Part shown: positions 40,907 to 48,584 of the stretch, in pieces
Numbering within the stretch: the stretch's first letter is position 1
How the letters are laid out: the number at the start of each line of letters is the position of its first letter
Source: JAJDGF01 sp031549325
GTDB lineage: Bacteria; Bacillota; Clostridia; Christensenellales; Aristaeellaceae
NCBI GenBank assembly: GCA_031549325.1
Contig: JAVBQA010000037.1
Span: forward strand, 24,460-88,459
Reading direction: 5' to 3'
Length of the DNA stretch: 64,000 nt
Program-made: the position numbers and the translations under genes
Notes under the pieces: generated by a model
Seen by the model: the letters and a program-made list of their open reading frames with translations, nothing else
What the model was told of the DNA's origin: nothing
Database searches by the model: none

Positions 40907-40933
40907 TATATATGCATCCGTGCGCGCCAACGT
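40907..40933 (-). promoter_or_regulatory. Possible late-sporulation promoter of the collagen-like gene
   Basis: On the minus strand AC (40932-40933) lies 17 bases before CATATATA (40907-40914), a loose match to the sigma-K/sigma-E pattern AC...CATAnnnTA. Suggestive only, because the -10 fits imperfectly. Confidence 0.3.
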
Positions 40934-41005
40934 CATTCTGTGCATAAAATCTGCATTCATATTGACAGTGAGCAGCGAATACGGGCGAAAAATGGTGGAG
41001 ATCCC

Positions 41006-41083
41006 ATGCGCACGATCCGGCGCGACACGGCGGCCGGTGAAGCCGCGTGGCGATTTTTTGAGCGAATGACCACGGAAAGGTGA
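41006..41083 (+). CDS. Possible 25-residue small protein
   Basis: ATG at 41006 has GGTGGAG 5 bases upstream. The frame encodes a basic peptide beginning MRTIRRDTAAGEAAWRFFER. It lies in the 320-base gap between the collagen-like gene and the transferase, just before the latter's promoter. No family is recognised and chance cannot be excluded. Confidence 0.3.
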   Translation: MRTIRRDTAAGEAAWRFFERMTTER

Positions 41084-41091
41084 AGGCGATG

Positions 41092-41120
41092 TTCACATTG
41101 CCACTTTCGTATGATATAAT
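41092..41120 (+). promoter_or_regulatory. Sigma-A promoter of the transferase-glmM unit
   Basis: TTCACA (41092-41097), 17 bases, perfect TATAAT (41115-41120), with TGA just upstream (extended -10). Confidence 0.8.
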
Positions 41121-41156
41121 GCTTCGTAAGAAAACCGGAAAATGGGGGATGGGTGC

Positions 41157-41825
41157 ATGCGGGAGTTGCTGGGCACGCGAGAACTGCTGGACCTTACAAG
41201 AACCATTGCGGCGGCGCTGTTTGATGGGATCGAGTACCCATGGCAGGCGCTCCCGGGGATCACGGCGTTCATCCTGAGCCTGGGGCCGACGCTGAATCCT
41301 GTGGCGTTTGATCACCCGGCGGAGGACGTGTGGATCCACAAGAGCGCCAAGGTGTTCCCGTCGGCCTATCTGGGCGGACCGCTGATCGTGGATGAAGGCG
41401 CCGAGATCCGGCATTGCGCGTTCGTCCGGGGCAGCGCGATCGTGGGTAAGGGCTGCGTGGTGGGAAACTCCACCGAGCTGAAGAACTGCGTGCTGTTCGA
41501 TTTTGTGCAGGTGCCGCACTACAACTACGTGGGCGATTCGATCCTCGGGCACAAGGCGCACATGGGCGCGGGCGCCATCACTTCCAATGTCAAGAGCGAC
41601 AAGACGCTGGTGCGCGTGAAAGCCGAGGGTCTTGACATCGAGACCGGCATGAAGAAGTTCGGCGCAATCCTGGGCGATTTTGTGGAGGTGGGCTGCAACA
41701 GCGTGCTGAATCCCGGCTGCGTGCTCGGGCGGGGCGCGTCGGTATACCCAACCTCGTCGGTGCGCGGCGTGGTGCCGGACGGCTGCATCTTCAAGACCGG
41801 CGGCAAAATTGTGAAGCGCGTTTGA
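41157..41825 (+). CDS. Hexapeptide-repeat nucleotidyl/acyltransferase (GlmU C-terminal-like)
   Basis: A 222-residue left-handed beta-helix protein. Imperfect hexapeptide repeats cover about residues 60-185 (VWIHKSAKVFPSAYLGGPLIV; AEIRHCAFVRGSAIVGKGCVVG; DSILGHKAHMGAGAITSNVK). HYNYVGDSILG and GAGAITSNVKSDK are close to the acetyl-CoA/GlcN-1-P site of GlmU, but there is no uridyltransferase half. Placement immediately before glmM supports a role in amino-sugar nucleotide synthesis. The ATG at 41157 is chosen because GGGGGA lies 7 bases upstream; the ATG at 41142 overlaps that site. Confidence 0.82.
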   Translation: MRELLGTRELLDLTRTIAAALFDGIEYPWQALPGITAFILSLGPTLNPVAFDHPAEDVWIHKSAKVFPSAYLGGPLIVDEGAEIRHCAFVRGSAIVGKGCVVGNSTELKNCVLFDFVQVPHYNYVGDSILGHKAHMGAGAITSNVKSDKTLVRVKAEGLDIETGMKKFGAILGDFVEVGCNSVLNPGCVLGRGASVYPTSSVRGVVPDGCIFKTGGKIVKRV

Positions 41826-41853
41826 TCGCGGACCAGGAAAGGATGGAGACCAA

Positions 41854-43212
41854 ATGGGCAGACTTTTTGGAACGGACGGCGTGCGCGGCGTCGCCAATGA
41901 CACGCTGACCTGCGAGCTGGCCATGCAGATTGGGCGCGCGGCGGCGACGGCCCTTTCGGGCGGCAGCAGGCGGCGGCCGGTGTTTGTCGTGGGCATGGAT
42001 CCAAGGCTTTCCAGCGATATGCTGTCCTTTGCGCTGATGAGCGGGCTGTGCTCGGTGGGCGCGGATGTGATGGCGCTGGGGGTGGTGCCAACGCCCGCCG
42101 TGGCTTACCTGGTTGGCAAGTATAAGGCCGACGCGGGCGTGATGATCTCCGCTTCCCACAACAGCGCCGAGTTCAATGGCATCAAGATCTTTAGTGGGGA
42201 CGGCTACAAGCTGCCCGACGAACTCGAGGAAAAGATCGAAGAGATCGTGCTGGAGCAGCGGCGCGAAGCGAACACGATCGCCACCGGCGAGGACATCGGC
42301 CAGGTGACTTACAAGACCAGCGCCGTCAAGGACTATGTGGACCATTTGAAGAGCACCGTGTCCCATTCGCTGTCCGGGCTGCACATCGCGGTCGACTGCG
42401 CCAACGGCGCGGCCAGCGCCACGGCGCGGCGGCTGTTTACCGAGCTTGGGGCCGAGGTGGATGTGCTGTTTGACCAGCCGGACGGCATCAACATCAACAA
42501 TGGCTGCGGCTCCACCCACATGGAGGCGTTGACCGAGTACGTCAAAGAGCGCCAGCTGGACGCGGGCGTGGCCTTCGACGGCGACGCGGACCGCTGCCTG
42601 ATGGTGGATAAGTTTGGCAATTTGTTCGACGGCGACTTCATCATGGCGATCTGCGCGCGCGACATGAAAAAGCGCGGCAAGCTGAACAAGGACACGGTGG
42701 TCGGCACCATCATGACCAATCTGGGCTTCATCCGCTTCTGCGACGAGAACGGTTTGCGGTTCACTGCCACCAAGGTGGGCGACCGATTCGTGCTGGAGGA
42801 GATGCTGCTGGAGGAATATGACTTTGGCGGCGAACAGTCCGGTCACGTGATTTTCCGCGACTTTGCCACCACGGGCGACGGTGAGCTAACCGCCATCCAG
42901 CTGCTCAGTCAGCTGCGGCGCGAGAGCGCCCAGCTGTGCGAAATGGCCGGCATCATGACCCGCTTCCCGCAGTCGATGATCAATGTGAAGGTGTCGCCCC
43001 AGGGCAAGCTGAACTTCTACACCGATCACGGTGTTAAGGCCGCCATCGAGGCGGCCAAGCAGGCGTTGGGCAAGGATGGGCGCGTCGTGGTGCGCGTGTC
43101 GGGCACCGAGCCGCTGATCCGCGTGATGGTGGAGGGGGAGGACGCCCAGCAGATCGAGCGCATTGCGGGCGAGCTGGCGGATGTGGTCAGGGCGCAGCTG
43201 TGCGCGAATTGA
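41854..43212 (+). CDS. glmM: GlmM, phosphoglucosamine mutase
   Basis: Interconverts glucosamine-6-phosphate and glucosamine-1-phosphate for UDP-GlcNAc synthesis. The 452-residue protein starts MGRLFGTDGVRGVAN. It has the phosphoserine loop MISASHNSAEFNGIK (near residue 97), the Mg2+ loop FDGDADRCLMVD (near 240), the sugar-binding GGEQSGHVIF (near 325) and the phosphate-binding RVSGTEPLIRVMVE near the end. Length and motif order match the family. AAAGGATGGAG precedes the ATG. Confidence 0.97.
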   Translation: MGRLFGTDGVRGVANDTLTCELAMQIGRAAATALSGGSRRRPVFVVGMDPRLSSDMLSFALMSGLCSVGADVMALGVVPTPAVAYLVGKYKADAGVMISASHNSAEFNGIKIFSGDGYKLPDELEEKIEEIVLEQRREANTIATGEDIGQVTYKTSAVKDYVDHLKSTVSHSLSGLHIAVDCANGAASATARRLFTELGAEVDVLFDQPDGININNGCGSTHMEALTEYVKERQLDAGVAFDGDADRCLMVDKFGNLFDGDFIMAICARDMKKRGKLNKDTVVGTIMTNLGFIRFCDENGLRFTATKVGDRFVLEEMLLEEYDFGGEQSGHVIFRDFATTGDGELTAIQLLSQLRRESAQLCEMAGIMTRFPQSMINVKVSPQGKLNFYTDHGVKAAIEAAKQALGKDGRVVVRVSGTEPLIRVMVEGEDAQQIERIAGELADVVRAQLCAN

Positions 43213-43296
43213 CCCCGCAACCGAATGGACGCAGGGCAGGGATGCTCGACATGCGCTTGCATGGAGTCCGGAACATTTTCCCAAGGGAGATTCACC

Positions 43297-43389
43297 ATGT
43301 CTGAACAGCGCAGCCGCCGAAACCGCAGGCTGGGCGCGCTGAACGACTACATCCGGCTCGGCGCAGAATTGCGGGGAGGCGCTGGGTAG
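43297..43389 (+). CDS. 30-residue basic small protein after glmM
   Basis: ATG at 43297 is preceded at 8 bases by a strong AAGGGAG site. The frame encodes MSEQRSRRNRRLGALNDYIR followed by about ten residues and a TAG. It is Arg-rich at the N-terminus and helical in outlook. It lies 84 bases after glmM and before the intrinsic terminator, so it would be co-transcribed. No family is recognised. The quality of the ribosome site is the main evidence. Confidence 0.5.
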   Translation: MSEQRSRRNRRLGALNDYIRLGAELRGGAG

Positions 43390-43460
43390 CCGCTGATGAA
43401 ATTGCCGCCCGGCGGCGTGCTTGATCAGTGGTTGCCTGTGGAAACACGCTTCAGAAAAAT

Positions 43461-43490
43461 GAACGGCGGGTGAACACCGTCGTTCTTTTT
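43461..43490 (+). terminator. Intrinsic terminator after glmM and the small ORF
   Basis: GAACGGCGG pairs with CCGTCGTTC over 9 bp (one G-U) around a 7-base loop, followed by five T. Confidence 0.88.
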
Positions 43491-43498
43491 ACTCGCAT

Positions 43499-43528
43499 TT
43501 GAAAATCCGCCCATGTGTGTGTTATAAT
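43499..43528 (+). promoter_or_regulatory. Sigma-A promoter of the acidic lipoprotein gene
   Basis: TTGAAA (43499-43504), 18 bases, perfect TATAAT (43523-43528), 37 bases before the start codon. Confidence 0.75.
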
Positions 43529-43564
43529 GGCGTATCAACTGAAGAATACGGAGGAACAACTTCC

Positions 43565-44272
43565 ATGAAAAAGCTGCTCTGCCTGGCCTTGGCGCTGCTC
43601 TTGACCTTTGCGTTGCCGGGCTGCGCTGGCCTCGCTCAGACCACTGACGCCGAGGTGGATGCGCAGATTCCGCCCGAGCTGGACTACGCAAACAACCCGG
43701 AACTGGCCGCCCAGCTGGGCGTGGATCAGTGGGATGACGACGAGCTCGGCGAGGATGCCGAGGACGACGATTTTGACGAGGAGTACGACTACGACGTCCC
43801 GCGCAGCATCGTGCCGGCCACCGACGCCGACCAGATTCAGGGCGCGCCCCAGGTGGATTTCAAGATCAGCGACACCCAGTTTGTGGGCCAGATCGACGAG
43901 ATGGCCACCTACTCCGACGAGTACCTGGGCAAGACGTTCTCGCTGATTGGTTATGTGCTGTATAACAAGGACTATCCGCCCGCCCCGTTCGCCATCGTGC
44001 GGGACTACATCGAGCCGGACCACGACCACGACGGCGACGGCCAGCCCGATCACGAGACCAGCGAGGACGACGAGCCCTATCAGATGGGCATCGACTGCGC
44101 GTACGAGGGCACGCTGCCCGCCGAGAACAGCTGGGTGCGCGCCGTGGGCGTGCTGGCCGAGTACCACTACACCGACGAGGACGGCGAAGGCTATGACGCG
44201 CTGAAGTTCGAGATTAAGTACATCCAGGCCGTCCCCGAAACCGAGGGCGGCAGCCGAACCGTGACGGGATAG
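43565..44272 (+). CDS. Acidic lipoprotein with a YcgQ/TIGR03943-like C-terminal domain
   Basis: A 235-residue lipoprotein (signal MKKLLCLALALLLTFALPGC, lipobox LPGC). Residues about 55-75 are a very acidic Asp/Glu run. The C-terminal part (QIDEMATYSDEYLGKTFSLI, GYVLYNKDYPPAPFAIVRDYI, MGIDCAYEGTLPAENSWVRAVGVL) resembles the C-terminal domain of the TIGR03943/YcgQ family, which in other bacteria is tied to zinc homeostasis and GTPase metallochaperones. An inserted EPDHDHDGDGQPDHETSE stretch looks metal- or calcium-binding. It sits just before znuA. Function is inferred, not established. Confidence 0.7.
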   Translation: MKKLLCLALALLLTFALPGCAGLAQTTDAEVDAQIPPELDYANNPELAAQLGVDQWDDDELGEDAEDDDFDEEYDYDVPRSIVPATDADQIQGAPQVDFKISDTQFVGQIDEMATYSDEYLGKTFSLIGYVLYNKDYPPAPFAIVRDYIEPDHDHDGDGQPDHETSEDDEPYQMGIDCAYEGTLPAENSWVRAVGVLAEYHYTDEDGEGYDALKFEIKYIQAVPETEGGSRTVTG

Positions 44273-44353
44273 GCGGGCGCTTGCGGCCGCCTGTCGGCGG
44301 CCAGTGCGGAAGCAGCCTGCGGACGCGCAGGTCGCCTTTCGGCGGCTTTGATC

Positions 44354-44371
44354 CGGGGGCTTCGGCCCCCG
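44354..44371. repeat. UUCG-type hairpin in the lipoprotein-znuA gap
   Basis: CGGGGGC-TTCG-GCCCCCG, a very stable 7-bp tetraloop hairpin. The gap 44273-44559 also holds GGCCGCC/GGCGGCC pairings, the terminator and the znuA promoter, but no gene. Confidence 0.5.
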
Positions 44372-44448
44372 AAAACCCCCTTGGGACTGGCTGTTCCGCA
44401 AGCTCCACACTCTTTTCCTGCATGACATATGCTTTTTTGACAGCCTGG

Positions 44449-44474
44449 GGCCGCCTGACAGGGCGGCCTTTTTT
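44449..44474 (+). terminator. Intrinsic terminator before znuA
   Basis: GGCCGCC pairs with GGCGGCC around a 6-base loop, followed by six T. Confidence 0.88.
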
Positions 44475-44487
44475 CATATTTGAGATC

Positions 44488-44516
44488 TTGACAGCGTACA
44501 CTCCAACCGGTATACT
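44488..44516 (+). promoter_or_regulatory. Sigma-A promoter of znuA
   Basis: Perfect TTGACA and near-perfect TATACT with a 17-base spacer. Just downstream GAATT-TGG-AATTC (44525-44537) is a short dyad in an AT-rich stretch that could serve as an operator for the Fur-family regulator encoded next. Confidence 0.82.
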
Positions 44517-44559
44517 GTGAAATTGAATTTGGAATTCTGTTTCGATTTGGAGAATGTGC

Positions 44560-45462
44560 ATGCGCAAGGTTTTTTTGTGGGCGATTTTGCTGGCGTTCCT
44601 GTCGTCTGGCTGCGCGCCCGCCACGGAGACTGGACAGGGGGGCAAGCTGGCCGTGGTGGGAACGGTCTTCCCGCTCTATGATTTTGCCCGGGTGGTGGGC
44701 GGGGAGCGGGTGTCCGCGAGCATGCTGCTCAAGCCCGGGGTGGACAGCCACTCCTTCGAGCCGTCGCCCCAGGATCTTTTGAAGATCCAGTCGGCGGACG
44801 TGTTTTTGTGCATCGGAGGGGTGGACGAGGCCTGGGTGAATCGGGTGTTCGGTTCGATGCAGCAACCACCCCGTGTGTTGAGGCTGATCGAGCTGGAAGG
44901 TGAGGCCGAGGGCCAGGACGACCATGATGAGCACGGCCACTCCGACGAGCACATCTGGCTGGATCCGGGCATTGCGGCGAAAATGGCGCAGGCCATCGGC
45001 GGCGCATTCGCCGAGGCCGACCCACGGCACGCAACGGACTACCGGGCGGCGGCGGACGCGTATCAGGGGCGGCTGAACGAGCTGTCTGAGCGGTTTCAGG
45101 CGCTGGTGGACGGCGCGAAGCGCAAGGAGATCGTGGTGGGCGACCGGTTTCCGTTTGCGCACTTCACCGAGGCGTTTGGAATCGAGGCATATTCAGCCTT
45201 TGCCGGCTGCGGAGACGAGGGAGAGCCCAGCGCGCAAGTGCTCGCCCAGCTGATCGAACGGGTGCGGACGGACAGGTTGCCAGTGGTGTACAAGACGGAG
45301 CAGTCGGATGGGCGCATCGCCCGGGCCATTGCCAGCCCCGCCGGGGCGGAGGTGCTGGAACTGCACTCCTGCCACAACGTCAGCCCAGATGAGCAGGGAA
45401 CGGCCACGTATCTGTCGCTGATGGAGGGGAATCTGCGGGCGCTTCAGGTGGGATTGAATTGA
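44560..45462 (+). CDS. znuA: ZnuA-type zinc ABC transporter binding lipoprotein
   Basis: Captures zinc (or manganese) for import. The 300-residue lipoprotein has lipobox SSGC, the cluster A-1 start LAVVGTVFPLYDFARVVGG, and the metal-site motif GVDSHSFEPSPQDL. A His/Asp-rich loop (DDHDEHGHSDEH, near residue 127) is typical of zinc rather than manganese proteins, and HIWLDP is also present. The ATG at 44560 lies 7 bases after GGAG; an ATG 6 bases earlier is too close to it. The gene leads a locus with a Fur-family regulator, znuC and znuB. Confidence 0.9.
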   Translation: MRKVFLWAILLAFLSSGCAPATETGQGGKLAVVGTVFPLYDFARVVGGERVSASMLLKPGVDSHSFEPSPQDLLKIQSADVFLCIGGVDEAWVNRVFGSMQQPPRVLRLIELEGEAEGQDDHDEHGHSDEHIWLDPGIAAKMAQAIGGAFAEADPRHATDYRAAADAYQGRLNELSERFQALVDGAKRKEIVVGDRFPFAHFTEAFGIEAYSAFAGCGDEGEPSAQVLAQLIERVRTDRLPVVYKTEQSDGRIARAIASPAGAEVLELHSCHNVSPDEQGTATYLSLMEGNLRALQVGLN

Positions 45463-45469
45463 CAGACGC

Positions 45470-45492
45470 GCGGGCGAACAGTGTTTGCCCGC
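45470..45492 (+). terminator. GCGGGCGAA hairpin after znuA
   Basis: GCGGGCGAA and TTTGCCCGC pair (one G-U) around a 5-base loop, 7 bases after the stop. It belongs to the recurring GGGCGAAC hairpin type. It is followed by ATCTTGTTTG, so some termination is possible. Confidence 0.55.
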
Positions 45493-45517
45493 ATCTTGTT
45501 TGCGGAGGTGCATGCGT

Positions 45518-45931
45518 ATGGCCGCGCGCGGAGCATACAACACCCGCCAGCGGGCGGAGATCCTGGACTATCTGGAGAGCCACCGCCAGTGCAGGCTGAG
45601 CGTGGACGAGCTGGTCAAATCCCTGGCTGAGCGGGGCGTCGCCGTGGGGAAAACCACGGTGTACCGCCTCCTGGAAGCGCTGGCCCTGTCCGGAGCGGCC
45701 AAGAAATATCCGGGCGCGGACGGCGCCACCTGTTACCAATACGTGGCCGATGCCTCGGCTTGCCAGCACCATTCCCACCTGGTGTGCGAGGGCTGCGGCG
45801 ACCTGCTGCACGTGGAGTGCGACGTGATGAAGCGGCTGGCCAGCCATATGCTGCACGAGCACGGCTTTGCGCTCGACGAGGAGAGAACCCTGCTGTACGG
45901 GCGCTGTGCCCGCTGCCGCGCCGAGGAATAA
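45518..45931 (+). CDS. Fur-family metalloregulator, probably Zur
   Basis: A 137-residue repressor of the Fur family. The N-terminal winged helix includes YNTRQRAEILDYLESH and VGKTTVYRLLEAL. The C-terminal dimerisation domain has HHSHLVCEGCGDLLHVEC and the second structural pair in GRCARC, the CxxC...CxxC zinc site. Zur is preferred over Fur or PerR because the flanking genes are zinc transporter components. The ATG at 45518 follows GGAGG by 9 bases. Confidence 0.88.
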   Translation: MAARGAYNTRQRAEILDYLESHRQCRLSVDELVKSLAERGVAVGKTTVYRLLEALALSGAAKKYPGADGATCYQYVADASACQHHSHLVCEGCGDLLHVECDVMKRLASHMLHEHGFALDEERTLLYGRCARCRAEE

Positions 45932-46037
45932 CACCAATTCAAAATATTAACGCCTCCAAAGCGGCGAGAGTTTTTTCATTGGTATAAAGGAAACGGGCGG
46001 GACTGATCATCCCGCACCCATAAGGATGGTGATTCAA

Positions 46038-46751
46038 GTGGCGTTGATTGAACTGCGCGACGTGTGCATGAGCTATGAAAACCTGCCCGCCGTGCTGCAC
46101 GTGTCGGCACAAATCGAGCCGGGCGACTACGTGATCGTGGTGGGGGAGAACGGCTCGGGCAAGTCAACCCTCATCAAGGGGATTCTTGGGTTGCGCCCTC
46201 TAAAGAGCGGCAAGATCGATTTTGGCGACGGGCTGCTGCAGACCCAGATCGGCTACCTGCCCCAGCAAACGGCGGCGCAGCGCGACTTTCCGGCCTCGGT
46301 GCGGGAGGTGGTGCTGTCCGGGCTGCTGCCGTCCCTGGGCGCGCGGCCGTTTTACAGCAAGGCCGACAAGGAAAAGGCGCGGGACGAGATGGACAAGCTT
46401 GGCATCGGCCGCCTGGCGAAGAAGTGCTACGGTGAGCTGTCCGGCGGCCAGCAGCAGCGGGTGCTGCTGGCGCGGGCCATGTGCGCCACCCGCAAGCTGC
46501 TGCTGCTGGACGAACCCATGTCCGGCCTGGATCCCATGGCCACGGCGGAGCTGTATCAGCAGATTCGCGCGCTGAACCGGGCGCGGGGCGTGGCGGTGAT
46601 CATGGTGTCGCACGATGTGGGCGGCGCGCTGAAGGACGCCACCAAGGTGCTGTGCATGCATCAGACCATGGCGTTTTTCGGCACGGTGGACGAGTTCTAC
46701 CACACGCATTATTCGGACGAGCTGACGGGCGGTGATTACCACCATGTTTGA
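46038..46751 (+). CDS. znuC: ZnuC-type zinc ABC transporter ATPase
   Basis: ATP-binding subunit of 237 residues with Walker A VGENGSGKST, Q-loop IGYLPQQTA, signature LSGGQQQRVLLARA, Walker B LLLLDEPMSGLDP and the switch His in MVSHD. GTG at 46038 is preferred because AAGGATGG lies 8 bases upstream; the ATG at 46026 sits inside that site. The gene overlaps znuB by 8 bases. A TATAAA near 45981 may give a separate promoter in the 106-base gap after the regulator gene. Confidence 0.92.
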   Translation: MALIELRDVCMSYENLPAVLHVSAQIEPGDYVIVVGENGSGKSTLIKGILGLRPLKSGKIDFGDGLLQTQIGYLPQQTAAQRDFPASVREVVLSGLLPSLGARPFYSKADKEKARDEMDKLGIGRLAKKCYGELSGGQQQRVLLARAMCATRKLLLLDEPMSGLDPMATAELYQQIRALNRARGVAVIMVSHDVGGALKDATKVLCMHQTMAFFGTVDEFYHTHYSDELTGGDYHHV

Positions 46752-47562
46752 GGCGCTGATGTTGATGTTCCAGTACGATTTTATGGTGCAGGCGCTGGTT
46801 GTAGGGATTCTGATCTCGCTGTGCGCGGCGCTGCTCGGGGTCAGCCTGGTGCTGAAGCGCTACTCGCTGATCGGCGACGGCCTGTCGCACGTGGGTTTCG
46901 CGGCGCTGACGGTCGCCATGGCGATGAACCTTCAGCCGCTTGCCGTGGCGATTCCGGTGGTGGTGCTGGCGGCGTTCCTGCTGCTCAGGCTCAGTGAATC
47001 CGGAAAGATCAAGGGTGATTCGGCCATCGCGCTGCTGTCCACCACGGCGCTGGCGCTGGGCGTAATCGTGGCCGACCGGAGCAAAGGGCTGAACGTGGAC
47101 GTGAAGAGCTATCTTTTCGGCAGCATTCTGGCCATGAGCCGGAGCGACGTTTGGGTGTCGGTCATCCTGTCGGGCTGCGTGCTGATTCTGTTTGCGCTGT
47201 TCTACAACCGGCTGTTTGCCGTCACGTTTGACGAGGGTTTCGCCAAGGCCACCGGCACGAAGAGCGAGCTGCTGAACGTTTTGATCGCGCTGCTGACGGC
47301 GGTGACCATCGTGGTGGGCATGCGCATGATGGGCACGCTCCTGATTAGCAGCCTCGTCATCTTTCCGGCGCTGACCGCCATGCGGGTGATGAAGAGCTTT
47401 CGCCAGGTGGTGCTGACGGCGGCGCTGCTGTCCGCGTTCTGCATGGCGCTGGGGCTTTTTTGCTCCATGGCGCTGTCCATCCCGGCGGGGGCCAGCGTGG
47501 TGGCTGTGAACGCGACGCTGTTTGCGGTTTTCAGCGCAATTCGGTGGGCGAGAAAGGCGTGA
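46744..47562 (+). CDS. znuB: ZnuB-type zinc ABC transporter permease
   Basis: Integral membrane subunit of 272 residues with about eight or nine helices. The family core is visible in LVLKRYSLIGDGLSHVGFAA, GDSAIALLSTTALALGV and VGMRMMGTLLISSLVIFPAL. The ATG at 46744 lies within the end of znuC; a GTG at 46732 is an alternative. Confidence 0.92.
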   Translation: MFEALMLMFQYDFMVQALVVGILISLCAALLGVSLVLKRYSLIGDGLSHVGFAALTVAMAMNLQPLAVAIPVVVLAAFLLLRLSESGKIKGDSAIALLSTTALALGVIVADRSKGLNVDVKSYLFGSILAMSRSDVWVSVILSGCVLILFALFYNRLFAVTFDEGFAKATGTKSELLNVLIALLTAVTIVVGMRMMGTLLISSLVIFPALTAMRVMKSFRQVVLTAALLSAFCMALGLFCSMALSIPAGASVVAVNATLFAVFSAIRWARKA

Positions 47563-47978
47563 TGCGAATGATTCCAGTGGTGGCGGGATTGGTCGTCAGG
47601 GACGGCAAATACCTGATCTGCCAGGCCGACAAGCCGGCTTACGGCGGCCTGATGTGGGAGTTCCCGGGCGGCAAGCTGGAGGCGGGCGAATCGCCCGAGG
47701 CGGCGCTCGAGCGCGAATTGAAGGAAGAACTTGGGATCGAAACCCGCGCCGGGCGCGTCTATGATGTGGCGCGCCACGTGTATGCAGACACGGGCCGCGA
47801 CGTGCTGGTGATGTTCTATTCCGCGGAGATTCTGTCCGGCGAACCGCGGGCGCTGGACGGCCAGCGAATCGCCTGGGCGAGCCCCGACCAGCTGAGCGGA
47901 TACGCCTTCGCCCCGGCGGACGCCAGCGTGGTGCGGAGGTTGGCGCGGGAAAAACTGACAGTTGAACGCCTATATTGA
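47562..47978 (+). CDS. Nudix hydrolase, MutT-like
   Basis: A 138-residue Nudix enzyme. The box GGKLEAGESPEAALERELKE continues into ELGI and fits GX5EX7REUXEEXGU exactly. The leading MWEFPGGKLE and short length resemble 8-oxo-dGTP diphosphatase (MutT), which sanitises the nucleotide pool. The start overlaps the znuB stop by one base (TGATG), so it is co-transcribed with the zinc genes although no functional link is obvious. An ATG 6 bases later is also possible. Confidence 0.88.
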   Translation: MRMIPVVAGLVVRDGKYLICQADKPAYGGLMWEFPGGKLEAGESPEAALERELKEELGIETRAGRVYDVARHVYADTGRDVLVMFYSAEILSGEPRALDGQRIAWASPDQLSGYAFAPADASVVRRLAREKLTVERLY

Positions 47979-48060
47979 TGCTTACGCGCGAATACGCTTT
48001 ACGGGCGGCCTCGCGATCGAGTATACTGTGATTACCAACCTGGCGCAAGGAGGTCTGTTT

Positions 48061-48561
48061 ATGGAATTTATCAACAGCATCATCATGCAGGATCTGCCCG
48101 GCATCATCATGCTGGTTGTTGGATTTATACTGATCGTTGTGGAGATGTATATACCCGGGTTTGGCGCGCCTGGCATCATCGGCAGCATTCTGACCATCGC
48201 GGGCATCGCGATGTGGGCCGAATCTCCGCTGCAGGCGCTGGTGATGACGATCATCATCGTGGCGCTGCTCTGCATCGCGCTGTCGATCTCCATTCACTCG
48301 CTCTCAAAAGGGCGGCTGGCGAAATCAAAGCTGGTGCTGCACCAGGTTTCGGGCGCGGCGCAGGAGCTGGGGGAGAATGACCTGAGCTACTTTGTGGGCC
48401 ATGAGGGCGTGGCGAAAACCGTGCTGAGGCCTGCTGGCATGGGCGAATTTGACGGGGTGAAGCTGAACATCGTCTCGGACGGCGAGTTCATCCAGAGCGG
48501 CGCGAAAGTGCGCATCGATCACGTGGAGGGCAACCGCATCGTGGTCAGCGAGATCAAATAA
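48061..48561 (+). CDS. NfeD-like membrane protein
   Basis: A 166-residue short NfeD-type protein. There are two or three hydrophobic segments: LPGIIMLVVGFILIVVEMYI with PGFGAPGIIGSI (the conserved EMYIPGFG motif), and MTIIIVALLCIAL. A C-terminal OB-fold domain follows (FVGHEGVAKTVLRPAGMGEF; GAKVRIDHVEGNRIVV). NfeD proteins work with flotillins in membrane microdomains. Here the flotillin floA lies three genes downstream, separated by two secreted paralogues. AAGGAGG precedes the ATG, and a TATACT at 48022-48027 suggests a promoter with a weak -35. Confidence 0.88.
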   Translation: MEFINSIIMQDLPGIIMLVVGFILIVVEMYIPGFGAPGIIGSILTIAGIAMWAESPLQALVMTIIIVALLCIALSISIHSLSKGRLAKSKLVLHQVSGAAQELGENDLSYFVGHEGVAKTVLRPAGMGEFDGVKLNIVSDGEFIQSGAKVRIDHVEGNRIVVSEIK

Positions 48562-48584
48562 GGGGGACACAGGGAGGAATCGCC

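Noticed and set aside
43213..43296. Possible glmS-type ribozyme after glmM
   Set aside because: No glmS gene follows and the conserved ribozyme core could not be found.
46026..46037. Upstream ATG start for znuC
   Set aside because: It lies within the AAGGATGG ribosome site that is well spaced for the GTG at 46038.
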